Part shown: positions 1 to 7,640 of the stretch, piece by piece | Layout of the letters: the number at the start of each line of letters is the position of its first letter | Numbering within the stretch: position 1 is the first letter of the stretch | DNA from: Bacteroidales bacterium UBA3684 | Lineage (GTDB): Bacteria > Bacteroidota > Bacteroidia > Bacteroidales > P3 | Direction: 5' to 3' | Assembly (NCBI GenBank): GCA_002372855.1 | Contig: DFIZ01000023.1 | Coordinates: forward strand, 1-17,884 | DNA: 17,884 bases | Notes under the pieces: model-generated | The model's input: only the letters and a program-made list of their open reading frames with translations | Told to the model about the DNA's origin: nothing | Databases searched by the model: none | Position numbers and translations under genes: made by a program

Positions 1-9
1 TTATTGAAC

Positions 10-1827
10 ATGAAGAAACCCCTATCCTTTGGAATGACCATGCTGGCCTCGGCGCTCGGCATGGTGATAGTGTCGGTGATTGCAGGCATTTTGATGTTTG
101 CGATGATGATATTGATGGTGGCCTCGGTGGCCAAGATGGACAGCAAGGACATGGTGCCGGTGCGCACGGGGTCGGTGCTGAAAGTGGACCTGGGCCGCAT
201 CAGCGGCGACCGCACCGCGAGCGGCCTGACGATGTCGATCGGCGGCAGCAAGAGCGTGGGCCTGGTGGACGCCGTCTACGCCATCCGCAACGCCGCCACC
301 GACGACCGCATCAACGCCCTCTACCTGACCGACGACGGCCTCTCCGGGCTTTCGTGGGGCTCGCTCAGCGAACTGCGCGACGCCATCGAGGACTTCCGCG
401 ACAAGAAACCCGTGGTGGCCTATGCCACCACATGGTCGCAGGGAGGCTACTATGTGGCCTCCGCCGCCAGCCGGGTGTGCGTGCACCCCAGCGGCATGGT
501 GGACTTCCGCGGCATGGGCGGCGAGGTGATGTACTACAAAGACCTGATGGACAAACTGGGCGTCGAGATGCAGCTCATCCGCCCGGAAAGCTGCACCTAC
601 AAGAGCGCCGGCGAGGTATACACGCTCAACCACATGTCCGCCGCCAACCGCGAGCAGATACGCGCCTACATATCAAGCATCTGGAACACCGCCACCAGCG
701 CCATCGCCGCCAGCCGCGGCATCGACGCGGCCAAGCTCAACAGCATTGCCGACAACCTGAGCGGCTACCTGGCCCCCGACGCCCAGCAGAGCGGCCTCGT
801 GGACGCCCTCTGTTTCGAAGAGGATGTGCGCCGGCAGTTCAAGGACAAGCACGACGGCAAGCAGCTGCTCCCCCTGGAGGACTACGCCAAGGGCTACAAC
901 CTGGCCACCGCCAACATGCCGTCCAAGGACAAGATAGCCGTCATCTACGCCGAAGGCAACGTGATGGACGGCAGCGCCCGCGGCATGGACCAGGGCGTCT
1001 ACGGCGACGACATCGTCCGTGCCCTGCGCCAGGCCTCGGAGGACAAGGATGTGAAGGCCATCGTGCTGCGAGTCAATTCGCCCGGCGGCCAGGCCACGGC
1101 CAGCGAGAGTATGACGCACGCCGTCATGCAGGCCCGCGAGAAGAAGCCCGTCATTGTCTCCATGGGCGACCTCGCGGCCTCGGCAGGCTACGAGATGAGC
1201 TGCATGGCCAACGTCATCGTGGCGCAGCCCACCACCATCACGGGCTCCATCGGCGTCTTCGGCACCATACCCAATGTGGGCAAGCTCCTCAACCAGAAGC
1301 TGGGCCTGCACGTCGACACCGTCGGCACGAACCGCAACGCCAACGGCCTGAACATCTTCCGCCCGCTGAGTCCCACCGCCATGGCCATGATGGAGCGCAA
1401 CGTGGAGGACTTCTACAAGGTCTTCGTGGGACGTGTGGCCGAGGGCCGCGGCATGAGCTACGACGCTGTGCACCAGATAGCACGCGGGCGCGTGTGGACC
1501 GGCGTCGACGCCAAGCGCATCGGTCTGGTGGACACCCTGGGCGGCATCGACCTTGCCATGAGCATCGCCGCCGAGAAGGCGGGCCTCGAGAAGTACGCCG
1601 TCAAGGTCTATCCCGCCGAGAAAGACACCTGGACCCAACTGCAGGAACTCTTCGGCGAGGCCACGGACAACGACCTGAACCTCATGTCCAAGGGCTGGCT
1701 CGCCTACCGCTGGAAGACCTCCCAAAAGGGACAGAAAGCACTGTCGAAACTGGAGCAAGACCTGCTGTTTGTGGCCAACAGCGAGGGTGTGCAGGCAAGA
1801 ATTCCTTTCGTCTTTATTGCTGAATAG
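10..1827 (+). CDS. sppA: Signal peptide peptidase SppA, 67K type
   Basis: Membrane-anchored serine/lysine protease (S49 family) that cuts signal peptides left in the membrane after secretion. The protein is 605 aa from the ATG at 10; an in-frame TTG at 4 would add two residues, and the upstream region lies outside the window, so the start is not certain. A hydrophobic anchor covers residues 10-40. Two tandem ClpP-like S49 domains follow, as in the long E. coli-type enzyme. The catalytic lysine is visible in TYKSAGE (K198 counted from the ATG) and the nucleophilic serine in DLAASAGY (S391), followed by the family hallmark TGSIGVFG. Length and domain order are normal and both catalytic residues are present, so it should be active. 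The next gene on the same strand starts 52 nt downstream and no terminator lies between them. Confidence 0.95.
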   Translation: MKKPLSFGMTMLASALGMVIVSVIAGILMFAMMILMVASVAKMDSKDMVPVRTGSVLKVDLGRISGDRTASGLTMSIGGSKSVGLVDAVYAIRNAATDDRINALYLTDDGLSGLSWGSLSELRDAIEDFRDKKPVVAYATTWSQGGYYVASAASRVCVHPSGMVDFRGMGGEVMYYKDLMDKLGVEMQLIRPESCTYKSAGEVYTLNHMSAANREQIRAYISSIWNTATSAIAASRGIDAAKLNSIADNLSGYLAPDAQQSGLVDALCFEEDVRRQFKDKHDGKQLLPLEDYAKGYNLATANMPSKDKIAVIYAEGNVMDGSARGMDQGVYGDDIVRALRQASEDKDVKAIVLRVNSPGGQATASESMTHAVMQAREKKPVIVSMGDLAASAGYEMSCMANVIVAQPTTITGSIGVFGTIPNVGKLLNQKLGLHVDTVGTNRNANGLNIFRPLSPTAMAMMERNVEDFYKVFVGRVAEGRGMSYDAVHQIARGRVWTGVDAKRIGLVDTLGGIDLAMSIAAEKAGLEKYAVKVYPAEKDTWTQLQELFGEATDNDLNLMSKGWLAYRWKTSQKGQKALSKLEQDLLFVANSEGVQARIPFVFIAE

Positions 1828-1879
1828 TCAGAAAGAAAGACATATTTTTTGCAAAAACCATTAAAGTACCAAGAACACT

Positions 1880-2083
1880 ATGATTATTGTAAACCTGGAA
1901 GCCATGATGGCCAAGCGCAAAATGACGCTCACCGAGCTCAGTGAGCGTGTGGGCATTACCGTTGCCAACATGAGTATCCTGAAAACAGGAAAAGCACGCG
2001 CCATAAGATTTTCGACGCTCAACGCCATTTGCAAGGCCCTCAACTGCCGGCCCGGGGACATCCTGGCCTACAGCAAGGAGTAG
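1880..2083 (+). CDS. Small Cro/CI-type helix-turn-helix protein
   Basis: Predicted DNA-binding protein of 67 aa made almost entirely of one HTH domain of the Cro/C1 type (similar to the YozG-like HTH_26 group). Residues 16-26 (TLTELSERVGI) fit the first helix of the HTH and 27-40 (TVANMSILKTGKAR) the recognition helix; the following segment FSTLNAICKALNCRPGDIL is the usual C-terminal helix with the typical CxPGDIL ending. There is no sensor or dimerisation domain. It follows sppA on the same strand with a 52-nt gap and may be read from the sppA transcript. Its stop codon is 12 nt from the convergent tex stop. No partner toxin or phage genes are nearby, so it looks like a housekeeping or orphan regulator rather than part of a mobile element. 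The target is unknown. Confidence 0.85.
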   Translation: MIIVNLEAMMAKRKMTLTELSERVGITVANMSILKTGKARAIRFSTLNAICKALNCRPGDILAYSKE

Positions 2084-2099
2084 CCGCGTCGCGGCCTAC
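2080..2099. terminator. Hairpin covering two convergent stop codons
   Basis: GTAGCCGC (2080-2087), a 3-nt loop, then GCGGCCTAC (2091-2099) can pair over 8 bp with one bulged C. The stem contains the stop codon of the HTH gene (2081-2083) and that of tex (2096-2098 on the other strand). It lacks a T tract on either side, so it is not a canonical intrinsic terminator. It is the only structure between these two convergent genes. Confidence 0.3.
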
Positions 2100-4189
2100 T
2101 GGTCGACGCCCTTCAGCGTAAGGCTGATGCGGCGGCGGCGGAAATCCACTTCGAGGACCTTCACCTTGAGGTGCTGATGGAGATGTACCACCTCCGAAGG
2201 GTCGCTGACCCTGCGCGAGGCCATTTGGCTTATGTGTATCAGGCCGTCCTGGTGCACTCCGATGTCGACGAAAGCTCCGAAGGCGGTGATGTTGGTCACT
2301 ATGCCGGGGAGCACCATGCCTTCCTGGACATCCTCCAGGCGGGTGACGTTCTTGTCGAACTCGAAGACTTCGAACTTGGCGCGGGGGTCGAGTCCGGGTT
2401 TTTCCAGTTCCTTCATGATGTCGTGCAGGGTAGGCAGGCCGCAGTCGGCGGAGACGAACTGCTCCAGCTTGATGCTCGAACGGAGTCCGGCGTCCTTGCA
2501 GAGGGCTGCCACGTCGGTGCCCACCGAGGCCGCCATGCGCTCGACAAGGGCGTAGCGTTCGGGGTGGACGGCGCTGTGGTCGAGGGGATTGTTGCTTTCA
2601 CGGACACGCAGAAAACCGGCGCACTGCTCGAAGGCTTTGTCGCCCAAGCCCTTGACCTGCTTCAGCGCATGGCGGTCGGCGAAGGCGCCGTTCTTGTTGC
2701 GATGGGCCACAATCTTGTCGGCCAGGGCCGGGCCGATGCCGCTGACGTAGGAGAGGAGCTCGCGGCTGGCGGTGTTGAGTTCCACGCCGACGCTGTTGAC
2801 GCAGGAGACGACGGTGTCGCCGAGGCTCTCGGAGAGGAGTTTCTGGTCCACGTCGTGCTGGTACTGTCCCACGCCGATGCTCTTGGGGTCGATTTTGACC
2901 AGTTCGGAGAGGGGGTCCATGAGGCGGCGTCCGATGCTGACGGCGCCGCGGACGGTGATGTCGTAGTCGGGGAACTCGCGGCGGGCCACGTCGCTGGCGC
3001 TGTAGACGCTGGCGCCGGCCTCGCTGACGCTGACGGCTATGACCTTGCGGTTGAAATGGCACTTCTGCACCACCTCCTCGGTCTCGCGGCCGGCGGTGCC
3101 GTTGCCGATGGCTATGGCTTCGATATGGAATGCCTCCACCAGGGCCTCGAGCTTGTTGACGGCGGCGCGCTCTTCGCGCACGGAGGTGAAGGGATAGATG
3201 GTTTCGTTGTGGAGCAGCTGCCCCTGGGCGTCGAGGCAGACGACCTTGCAGCCGGTGCGGAAACCGGGGTCGATGGCCAGGGTGCGTTTCTGCCCGAGGG
3301 GCGCCGCGAGGAGCAGCTGCCGCAGGTTCTCGGCGAAGACGCGTATGGCCTCGCGGTCGGCGCGTTCCTTGAGGGCGTTGCGGAATTCGGTCTCGATGCT
3401 GGGCATGACGAGGCGCTTGTAGCTGTCGGCCACGGCCATGTCGTACTGGTCGCCGGCCTTGCCGCGCGGACGGGTGTGGGAGGTCATGGCCTCGATGCAG
3501 TCGTCGTCCTTTTCGGGCTTGACATGCACTTTGAGCACGCCGGCATCCTCGCCGCGGAAGAGGGCCAGGATGCGGTGCGAGGGGGCCTTGGCGATGGGTT
3601 CCTTCCAGTCGATCCAGGACTCGAACTTGCCCACGCGTTCGTCGTCGGGGTCCACGCCGCGCGCCAGGGCGGAGGAGAGCATGGCCCTGCGGCGGAAGAC
3701 ATTGCGCACGCGGTTGCGCACGGCGGCATCCTCGCTGACGCGCTCGGCAATGATGTCGCGAGCACCAGCGAGGGCGTCGTCGTCCCAGTTGTCCCACTGC
3801 CCGCGCATGATGGCGTCGGCCACGGGCTCGAGGCCTTTCTCGATGGCAATGGTGGCGCGTGTGCGGCGCTTGGGGCGATAGGGCAGGTAGAGGTCTTCGA
3901 GGTCGGTGAGGGTCTCGGCGGCTTCGAACTGGCGGCGGAGGTCGTCGGTGAGTTTGCCCTGCTCGTCGACCGACTGGATGATGGCCTCGCGGCGCTTGTC
4001 CAGTTCCTTGAGGCGCAGGAGGAGGTCGCGGATAGCGGCAATCTGGACCTCGTTGAGGGAGCCCGTGGCCTCCTTGCGGTAGCGGGCAATGAAGGGCACG
4101 GTGGCGCCCGATTCGAGCAATTCGACAGTCTTCTCAACCTGTCGGACGTTGAGTTCCAATCGCTTGGATATAATCAAGGCATAATTCAT
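2096..4189 (-). CDS. tex: Tex-like S1 RNA-binding protein
   Basis: Tex (transcription accessory protein) is a conserved cytoplasmic nucleic-acid-binding protein linked to transcription and RNA handling; its exact role is unsettled. The 697-aa product shows the full family architecture: N-terminal helical domain with the signature VPFIARYRKEATGSL (31-45), a YqgF/RNase H-like domain from about 302 (LAIDPGFRTGCKVV), tandem helix-hairpin-helix motifs at about 478-525 (SGIGPALADKIV and VKGLGDKAFEQC), and a C-terminal S1 domain at about 622-694 (GIVTNITAFGAFVDIG). The length is at the short end for the family but nothing is missing. The ATG is chosen because the N-terminus aligns with the conserved family start. 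The promoter lies so close upstream that the mRNA would have almost no leader. It is convergent with the HTH gene. Confidence 0.95.
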   Translation of the reverse strand: MNYALIISKRLELNVRQVEKTVELLESGATVPFIARYRKEATGSLNEVQIAAIRDLLLRLKELDKRREAIIQSVDEQGKLTDDLRRQFEAAETLTDLEDLYLPYRPKRRTRATIAIEKGLEPVADAIMRGQWDNWDDDALAGARDIIAERVSEDAAVRNRVRNVFRRRAMLSSALARGVDPDDERVGKFESWIDWKEPIAKAPSHRILALFRGEDAGVLKVHVKPEKDDDCIEAMTSHTRPRGKAGDQYDMAVADSYKRLVMPSIETEFRNALKERADREAIRVFAENLRQLLLAAPLGQKRTLAIDPGFRTGCKVVCLDAQGQLLHNETIYPFTSVREERAAVNKLEALVEAFHIEAIAIGNGTAGRETEEVVQKCHFNRKVIAVSVSEAGASVYSASDVARREFPDYDITVRGAVSIGRRLMDPLSELVKIDPKSIGVGQYQHDVDQKLLSESLGDTVVSCVNSVGVELNTASRELLSYVSGIGPALADKIVAHRNKNGAFADRHALKQVKGLGDKAFEQCAGFLRVRESNNPLDHSAVHPERYALVERMAASVGTDVAALCKDAGLRSSIKLEQFVSADCGLPTLHDIMKELEKPGLDPRAKFEVFEFDKNVTRLEDVQEGMVLPGIVTNITAFGAFVDIGVHQDGLIHISQMASRRVSDPSEVVHLHQHLKVKVLEVDFRRRRISLTLKGVDQ

Positions 4190-4195
4190 AGACTA

Positions 4196-4226
4196 CAAAG
4201 ATACAAAAAAAAGCGGAAAGGTCAAA
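4196..4226 (-). promoter_or_regulatory. tex promoter (Bacteroidota -33/-7)
   Basis: On the - strand TTTG (4226-4223), a 19-nt spacer and TATCTTTG (4203-4196) match the Bacteroidota primary promoter TTTG-N19-TAnnTTTG exactly. The -33 TTTG is the loop and first stem base of the terminator hairpin of the upstream gene. Only 6 nt separate the -7 element from the tex ATG, so transcription would start about 0-3 nt before it. Confidence 0.75.
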
Positions 4227-4244
4227 GACCTTTCCGCTTTTTTT
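4205..4244 (-). terminator. Intrinsic terminator after the Omp28-like gene
   Basis: Perfect 11-bp stem GCGGAAAGGTC (4213-4223) / GACCTTTCCGC (4227-4237) with an AAA loop, flanked by eight A (4205-4212) and seven T (4238-4244). Read on the - strand it ends transcription 13 nt after the stop codon of the Omp28-like gene. Because both flanks are A/T runs it could work in either direction, and it would also block + strand antisense reads coming out of tex. Confidence 0.9.
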
Positions 4245-4257
4245 GTCAGAGCAAGGA

Positions 4258-6027
4258 TTATTCCTTGACGAACTTCTGCATGCCGATGCCCTGCTCGGTG
4301 GCGATACGGACGACATAGACGCCGGCGGCGAGGCCGCTGACATCGATGCTGTTGGTGGCGCCGAGGGTCATGACGGTACGGCCGGTGACATCGATGACGG
4401 AGACCTCGTTGAGGCCATTGACGCCAGAGATGGCGAGGCGGTCGGTGGCAGGATTGGGATAGACGCTGAACTCGACCACGGGCTCGGCATCCTCAATGCC
4501 CACATGGGAGCCGTCGCCGTCGTTGGTGACATTCAGGTAGTAGTCGAGCTGCGAGAATTCGGGACCGTTGGTGTAACCCCATTCTTCGGCAAAGACTTCG
4601 CCCTGGGCATCGTTCAGCCAAAAGCCGGAAGCGACATTGTCGTTGGTGAAGAACCAGCCGTCGCCATAGGTGTCGATAGCACTGAGGATGTAGAGACCGG
4701 AGGTGGCGGGGCTAAAGTCGATGAATTTGTAGCGGGCGTTGGGAATCTGGGAGATAGTCTGCGGGTTGCCGGTGGAAATGTCGGTCCAAGGACCCATAGT
4801 CCACAGCGCGGTGCAGTTGGCCTGGTTCAGCAGCGACACTTTGGCTTCGGAGCCGTAGCAGTCGATACCGGCTTTGAGGCGCAGGGGGCTCTGGACAGTG
4901 TAGATGTTGAAGTCTGCCATGGTGATGTCGGCAGGAGTGGCGGTGATGTTGACAACCTCTTCATCCTCGAACGTGGCGCTGAGGACGAGGACCGATTTGG
5001 TCACTTCGCAGTTCTGGACGCGCGAGCCATCGGGAGTGACAGTGTAGGCAGGGAGGTCGACATTTACGGTGCTGCCGGCGGGAATGAACTGTTCGAGGGT
5101 GCTTTCGTTACCGTCGTACTGGACGGTCACGGAGCTGACGTTCTTGTCATAGGTGTTGGCAATGCGGACATAGGGCTGGAACTCGAGGGCGCAATCGACG
5201 TGGTTGACACCGCTACCGGCGACGTAGACGGCGGGGAGCATGGTGATTTCGGCTTCGTTGCCGGAGAGGATGTTTTTGTGGGTCTCAGTAACGAAAGCAA
5301 GCACTTTGAGGTCGCTGAAGTCTTCGATGGCCACAGCGCCGATGGTAGCGGGGATGGAGTAGGTGTAGGTCTTCTCGATGAAGGTGCCCTGGGCGATGGT
5401 GGTGAGTTCCTCACCCCACTGGCCGGTAATCATGTCGCGGAGCATGTGCATGTGGCGATACTGACCGTTCTCAATCATTTCGGGATAGAAAGTGATGGCA
5501 CCAACCTGGGGGCCCATGACGTTGTCCTGCAGGAGGACGACATTGAGGAAGTTGCTGGAGACAGTCTGGGCGCCGGTGTAGTAGACCTCGACATGCACGG
5601 TCATCTGACGGGTGTTGGGGTCGATGGTGGCCTCGGCAGCCACATTGACAGGCGAATCCTGGTTGCGGATAGAGGCAGCAGTGCCGGCCCATTCGCCGCG
5701 GTTCTGCATGGAGGCGCAGCGGTTGGTGGTTCCGCAGGGATAGCCGGAGATGTTGTACTGACCAGCAAGGCCGTCACCCCACTGGGTGGTGTAGCCAGAA
5801 CCCTGGGCATAACCGCCCTGGTGGATATTGATGGCCCAAGCATGGCCAGGATAGGTGGCGCACACCTCATTGGCCCTTTTGTGACCATCGGGGCAGTACT
5901 GGCAGTTGACACCAGTGTACTCCTCGATGAAGACATTGCGTTTCTCCACCTGGGTCGAAACGATGGTCTGAGCGGACAGACCTGCACCAAACAGCGAAGC
6001 TGCAATCAAAAATAATACTTTCTTCAT
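4258..6027 (-). CDS. Secreted Omp28-like protein with T9SS sorting domain
   Basis: Exported protein of 589 aa. A Sec signal peptide (residues 1-20, MKKVLFLIAASLFGAGLSAQ) is followed by a thioredoxin-fold region typical of Omp28-related outer membrane proteins: FIEEYTGVNCQYCPDGH carries a CxxC (C42, C45), and ISGYPCGT at 93-100 has the position expected for the cis-proline. The middle (about 125-500) is beta-rich and not assigned further. Residues about 518-589 form a type A Por/T9SS C-terminal sorting domain (FSVYPNPATDRL, GLAAGVYVVRI, ending FVKE), so the mature protein should pass the outer membrane through T9SS and be attached or released. A redox role is suggested by CxxC but not shown; Omp28 family function is poorly known. 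It is monocistronic, with its own promoter and terminator. The T9SS machinery is not in this window. Confidence 0.88.
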   Translation of the reverse strand: MKKVLFLIAASLFGAGLSAQTIVSTQVEKRNVFIEEYTGVNCQYCPDGHKRANEVCATYPGHAWAINIHQGGYAQGSGYTTQWGDGLAGQYNISGYPCGTTNRCASMQNRGEWAGTAASIRNQDSPVNVAAEATIDPNTRQMTVHVEVYYTGAQTVSSNFLNVVLLQDNVMGPQVGAITFYPEMIENGQYRHMHMLRDMITGQWGEELTTIAQGTFIEKTYTYSIPATIGAVAIEDFSDLKVLAFVTETHKNILSGNEAEITMLPAVYVAGSGVNHVDCALEFQPYVRIANTYDKNVSSVTVQYDGNESTLEQFIPAGSTVNVDLPAYTVTPDGSRVQNCEVTKSVLVLSATFEDEEVVNITATPADITMADFNIYTVQSPLRLKAGIDCYGSEAKVSLLNQANCTALWTMGPWTDISTGNPQTISQIPNARYKFIDFSPATSGLYILSAIDTYGDGWFFTNDNVASGFWLNDAQGEVFAEEWGYTNGPEFSQLDYYLNVTNDGDGSHVGIEDAEPVVEFSVYPNPATDRLAISGVNGLNEVSVIDVTGRTVMTLGATNSIDVSGLAAGVYVVRIATEQGIGMQKFVKE

Positions 6028-6096
6028 AGATTTTAAGTGTTTAAGTTATTAATTTTAAAATTCTTATCAATATTGCTCAAAAACATTTCACAACTG

Positions 6097-6104
6097 CAAA
6101 TATA
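6097..6104 (-). promoter_or_regulatory. -7 element upstream of the Omp28-like gene
   Basis: TATATTTG on the - strand fits TAnnTTTG and sits in the same GTATATTTGC context as the -7 element of the DUF5362-like gene. A matching TTTG at -33 is not present, so this is a partial match. The implied leader is about 65 nt. The rest of the 246-nt divergent gap (to 6273) is AT-rich apart from a GC-rich patch at about 6155-6195; I found no good promoter there for the + strand gene. Confidence 0.5.
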
Positions 6105-6273
6105 CAAATTTTTTGGAATGATGAATATTTTTTTGTCATTTTTTTGATTTCAGACCCACCACAGAGGGCGTTGGACGGGCGCCGGCAGGAGGGGAAAAAG
6201 ATTTTTTTTCCTTATATCATGCAATAAAGAAAACAAAACGCCGTTATATAGGGTAATCAATTGACAGAAAAGG

Positions 6274-6888
6274 ATGAAAAAAGCACTGATAATAGCAGCC
6301 CTGGTGCTGTGCAGCACGATGGCGACAGCACAGAAGAATGTGGCCACCGGCAATGTCTCGTCGCGCGCCAAAGCCATGAGAATGATGAACTTCGGACGCG
6401 AAGAATACATGATTAAGGACATCAAGGTGTATACAGACACCATGACGGTCTACTCGCTGTCGAACTACGTCATCTACCCCTTCGGCGAGTGGGAGTCGAT
6501 GGAACAATACATCACCGACAACCAGCTGCATTGGTATCGCGAAAGCGGATACCGCAAGTATTTTGACTCGATGGAGGTGAGTGTGAACCGTATGAAACGT
6601 CTGGACGACAGCTACCTGGACATGTTCTACTCCATTTGGACACGCAAGGTGGAGCTGCTCGGCGGCCGTATCAACGACCCCGAGATCCAGCTTGCCAACG
6701 GCATCCACGTGGGCATGTCGAAGGACGAGGTGTTCCACGTGTTCTTCAAGAAATACCCCAAATCGTACACCTCCGATGTGGCCGTCCTGAAAGTGATTTC
6801 CGGTGCCGGCGAGGTGGCGGAGATCTACACATTCAAAGGCACCAAACTGCGCCACGTGAAGATTGAAACGGCGTACAATTACTATTAA
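6274..6888 (+). CDS. Exported protein of unknown function, 204 aa
   Basis: I do not recognise this protein. It has a clear Sec signal peptide (MKKALIIAALVLCSTMATAQ, cleavage near residue 20) without a lipobox cysteine, so it is predicted periplasmic or secreted. The mature part is rich in Tyr and Met with no transmembrane segment. Residues 143-158 (GIHVGMSKDEVFHVFF) look like the 'hGMskdeV' turn-helix seen in BamE/SmpA-like and similar small envelope domains, and the following strands (VLKVISGAGEVAEIYTFKG, LRHVKIE) would fit such a small alpha/beta domain; this is a weak resemblance only. There is no T9SS tail. It is transcribed divergently from the Omp28-like gene, and the octamer repeat array begins 3 nt after its stop codon. 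Confidence 0.8.
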   Translation: MKKALIIAALVLCSTMATAQKNVATGNVSSRAKAMRMMNFGREEYMIKDIKVYTDTMTVYSLSNYVIYPFGEWESMEQYITDNQLHWYRESGYRKYFDSMEVSVNRMKRLDDSYLDMFYSIWTRKVELLGGRINDPEIQLANGIHVGMSKDEVFHVFFKKYPKSYTSDVAVLKVISGAGEVAEIYTFKGTKLRHVKIETAYNYY

Positions 6889-6891
6889 GGC

Positions 6892-6963
6892 GTAGAGTCG
6901 TAAAGTCATAGAGGCGTAGAGTCGTAAAGTCGTAGAGTTGTAGAGTTATAGAGTTATAGAGTT
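6892..6963 (+). repeat. Nine-unit 8-bp tandem repeat before nadD
   Basis: Nine contiguous octamers of consensus RTARAGKY fill 72 bp: GTAGAGTC, GTAAAGTC, ATAGAGGC, GTAGAGTC, GTAAAGTC, GTAGAGTT twice, ATAGAGTT twice. Units 1-2 recur as units 4-5, giving a partial 24-bp higher-order period. The array fills nearly all of the space between the stop codon of the unknown secreted protein and the nadD GTG start, and the last unit ends 3 nt before that start. It holds TAG or TAA triplets, so it is not coding. Confidence 0.9.
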
Positions 6964-6966
6964 GAG

Positions 6967-7542
6967 GTGAAGCATGTTGCTCTTTTTTTCGGGTCGTTCA
7001 ATCCCATCCATGTGGGACACATGGTGATAGCCAACACCATGGTGCAGCAGGAGGGGGTTGACGAGGTGTGGTTTGTGGTGAGTCCGCAGAACCCGCTGAA
7101 AGAGCGCTCGACCCTGCTGGCCGACCACCACAGAATGCAGATGGTGCGTCGGGCGGTGGACGACAACTATAGGTTGAAAGCCTGCGACATAGAAATGCAT
7201 CTGCCCATTCCGAGCTACACGGTGGTCACCCTGACGGCGCTGGGCGAAAAATACCCCGGGTACGAATTCAGCCTCATCATGGGCAGCGACAACCTGGCCA
7301 CCTTCGAACGCTGGCGCAACTACGAATACATCCTCGAGCATTACCGCATCCATGTCTATCCCCGCCCGGGGAGCGAGCACTGCAAGCTGGCCACACACCC
7401 GCACGTCAGTATGGCCGAGGTGCCGATGATGGACATCTCGTCGAGCTACATACGTCGCCTGATCGGCGAGAAAAAAGACGTGCGATACCTGCTGACAGAA
7501 CCTGTATACCAATACCTTACCGAGATGCACTTCTACGAGTAG
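6967..7542 (+). CDS. nadD: Nicotinate-nucleotide adenylyltransferase
   Basis: NadD joins ATP and nicotinate mononucleotide to give deamido-NAD in cytoplasmic NAD synthesis. The 191-aa product has the normal length and the nucleotidylyltransferase motifs: FFGSFNPIHVGH at 7-18 (the (H/T)xGH ATP-binding motif), MGSDNLATFERW at 105-116, which is specific to NadD rather than CoaD, and DISSSYIRRLI at 156-166 (the ISSTxIR motif). The start is the GTG at 6967: it gives the expected short N-terminus MKHVALFFGSF, there is no in-frame ATG ahead of that motif, and an in-frame TAG lies at 6949-6951 inside the octamer array. No promoter or strong ribosome binding site was seen; the repeat array occupies that place, so its copy number could influence expression. 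Confidence 0.93.
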   Translation: MKHVALFFGSFNPIHVGHMVIANTMVQQEGVDEVWFVVSPQNPLKERSTLLADHHRMQMVRRAVDDNYRLKACDIEMHLPIPSYTVVTLTALGEKYPGYEFSLIMGSDNLATFERWRNYEYILEHYRIHVYPRPGSEHCKLATHPHVSMAEVPMMDISSSYIRRLIGEKKDVRYLLTEPVYQYLTEMHFYE

Positions 7543-7640
7543 CAAGGACTCGCAAAGGGACATCAAATTTATTTTTCAACACCACACAATAAAGTGGTGC
7601 GGGAGGCGTTATCTGTCTAAATAAATAAGGAAACAATAAT

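Noticed and set aside
4..9. TTG at 4 as the sppA start
   Set aside because: ATG at 10 gives a normal MKK start and signal anchor; the TTG adds only two residues and has no support.
673..1758. 361-aa open frame opposite sppA
   Set aside because: Shadow of sppA; His/Gly/Val-rich and without motif.
1846..1857. TTTTTGCAAAAA palindrome upstream of the HTH gene, possible autoregulatory operator
   Set aside because: Low-complexity A/T palindrome of a kind frequent in AT-rich gaps; nothing else supports an operator.
2171..4318. 715-aa open frame on the + strand opposite tex
   Set aside because: Antisense shadow: tex on the other strand has full domain structure, and the + frame is repetitive in Gly, Val, Ala and Asp with no recognisable motif and no start context. 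Long antisense frames are expected in GC-rich coding DNA.
4243..6015. 590-aa open frame on the + strand opposite the Omp28-like gene
   Set aside because: Antisense shadow of a clear secreted protein; low-complexity composition, begins in the terminator region.
6892..6963. Octamer array as a CRISPR or as coding repeats
   Set aside because: Units are contiguous without spacers, and stop triplets occur in the array, so neither applies.
7580..7599. CACCAC/GTGGTG hairpin after nadD
   Set aside because: Six-bp stem with 8-nt loop and no T tract; too weak for a terminator call.
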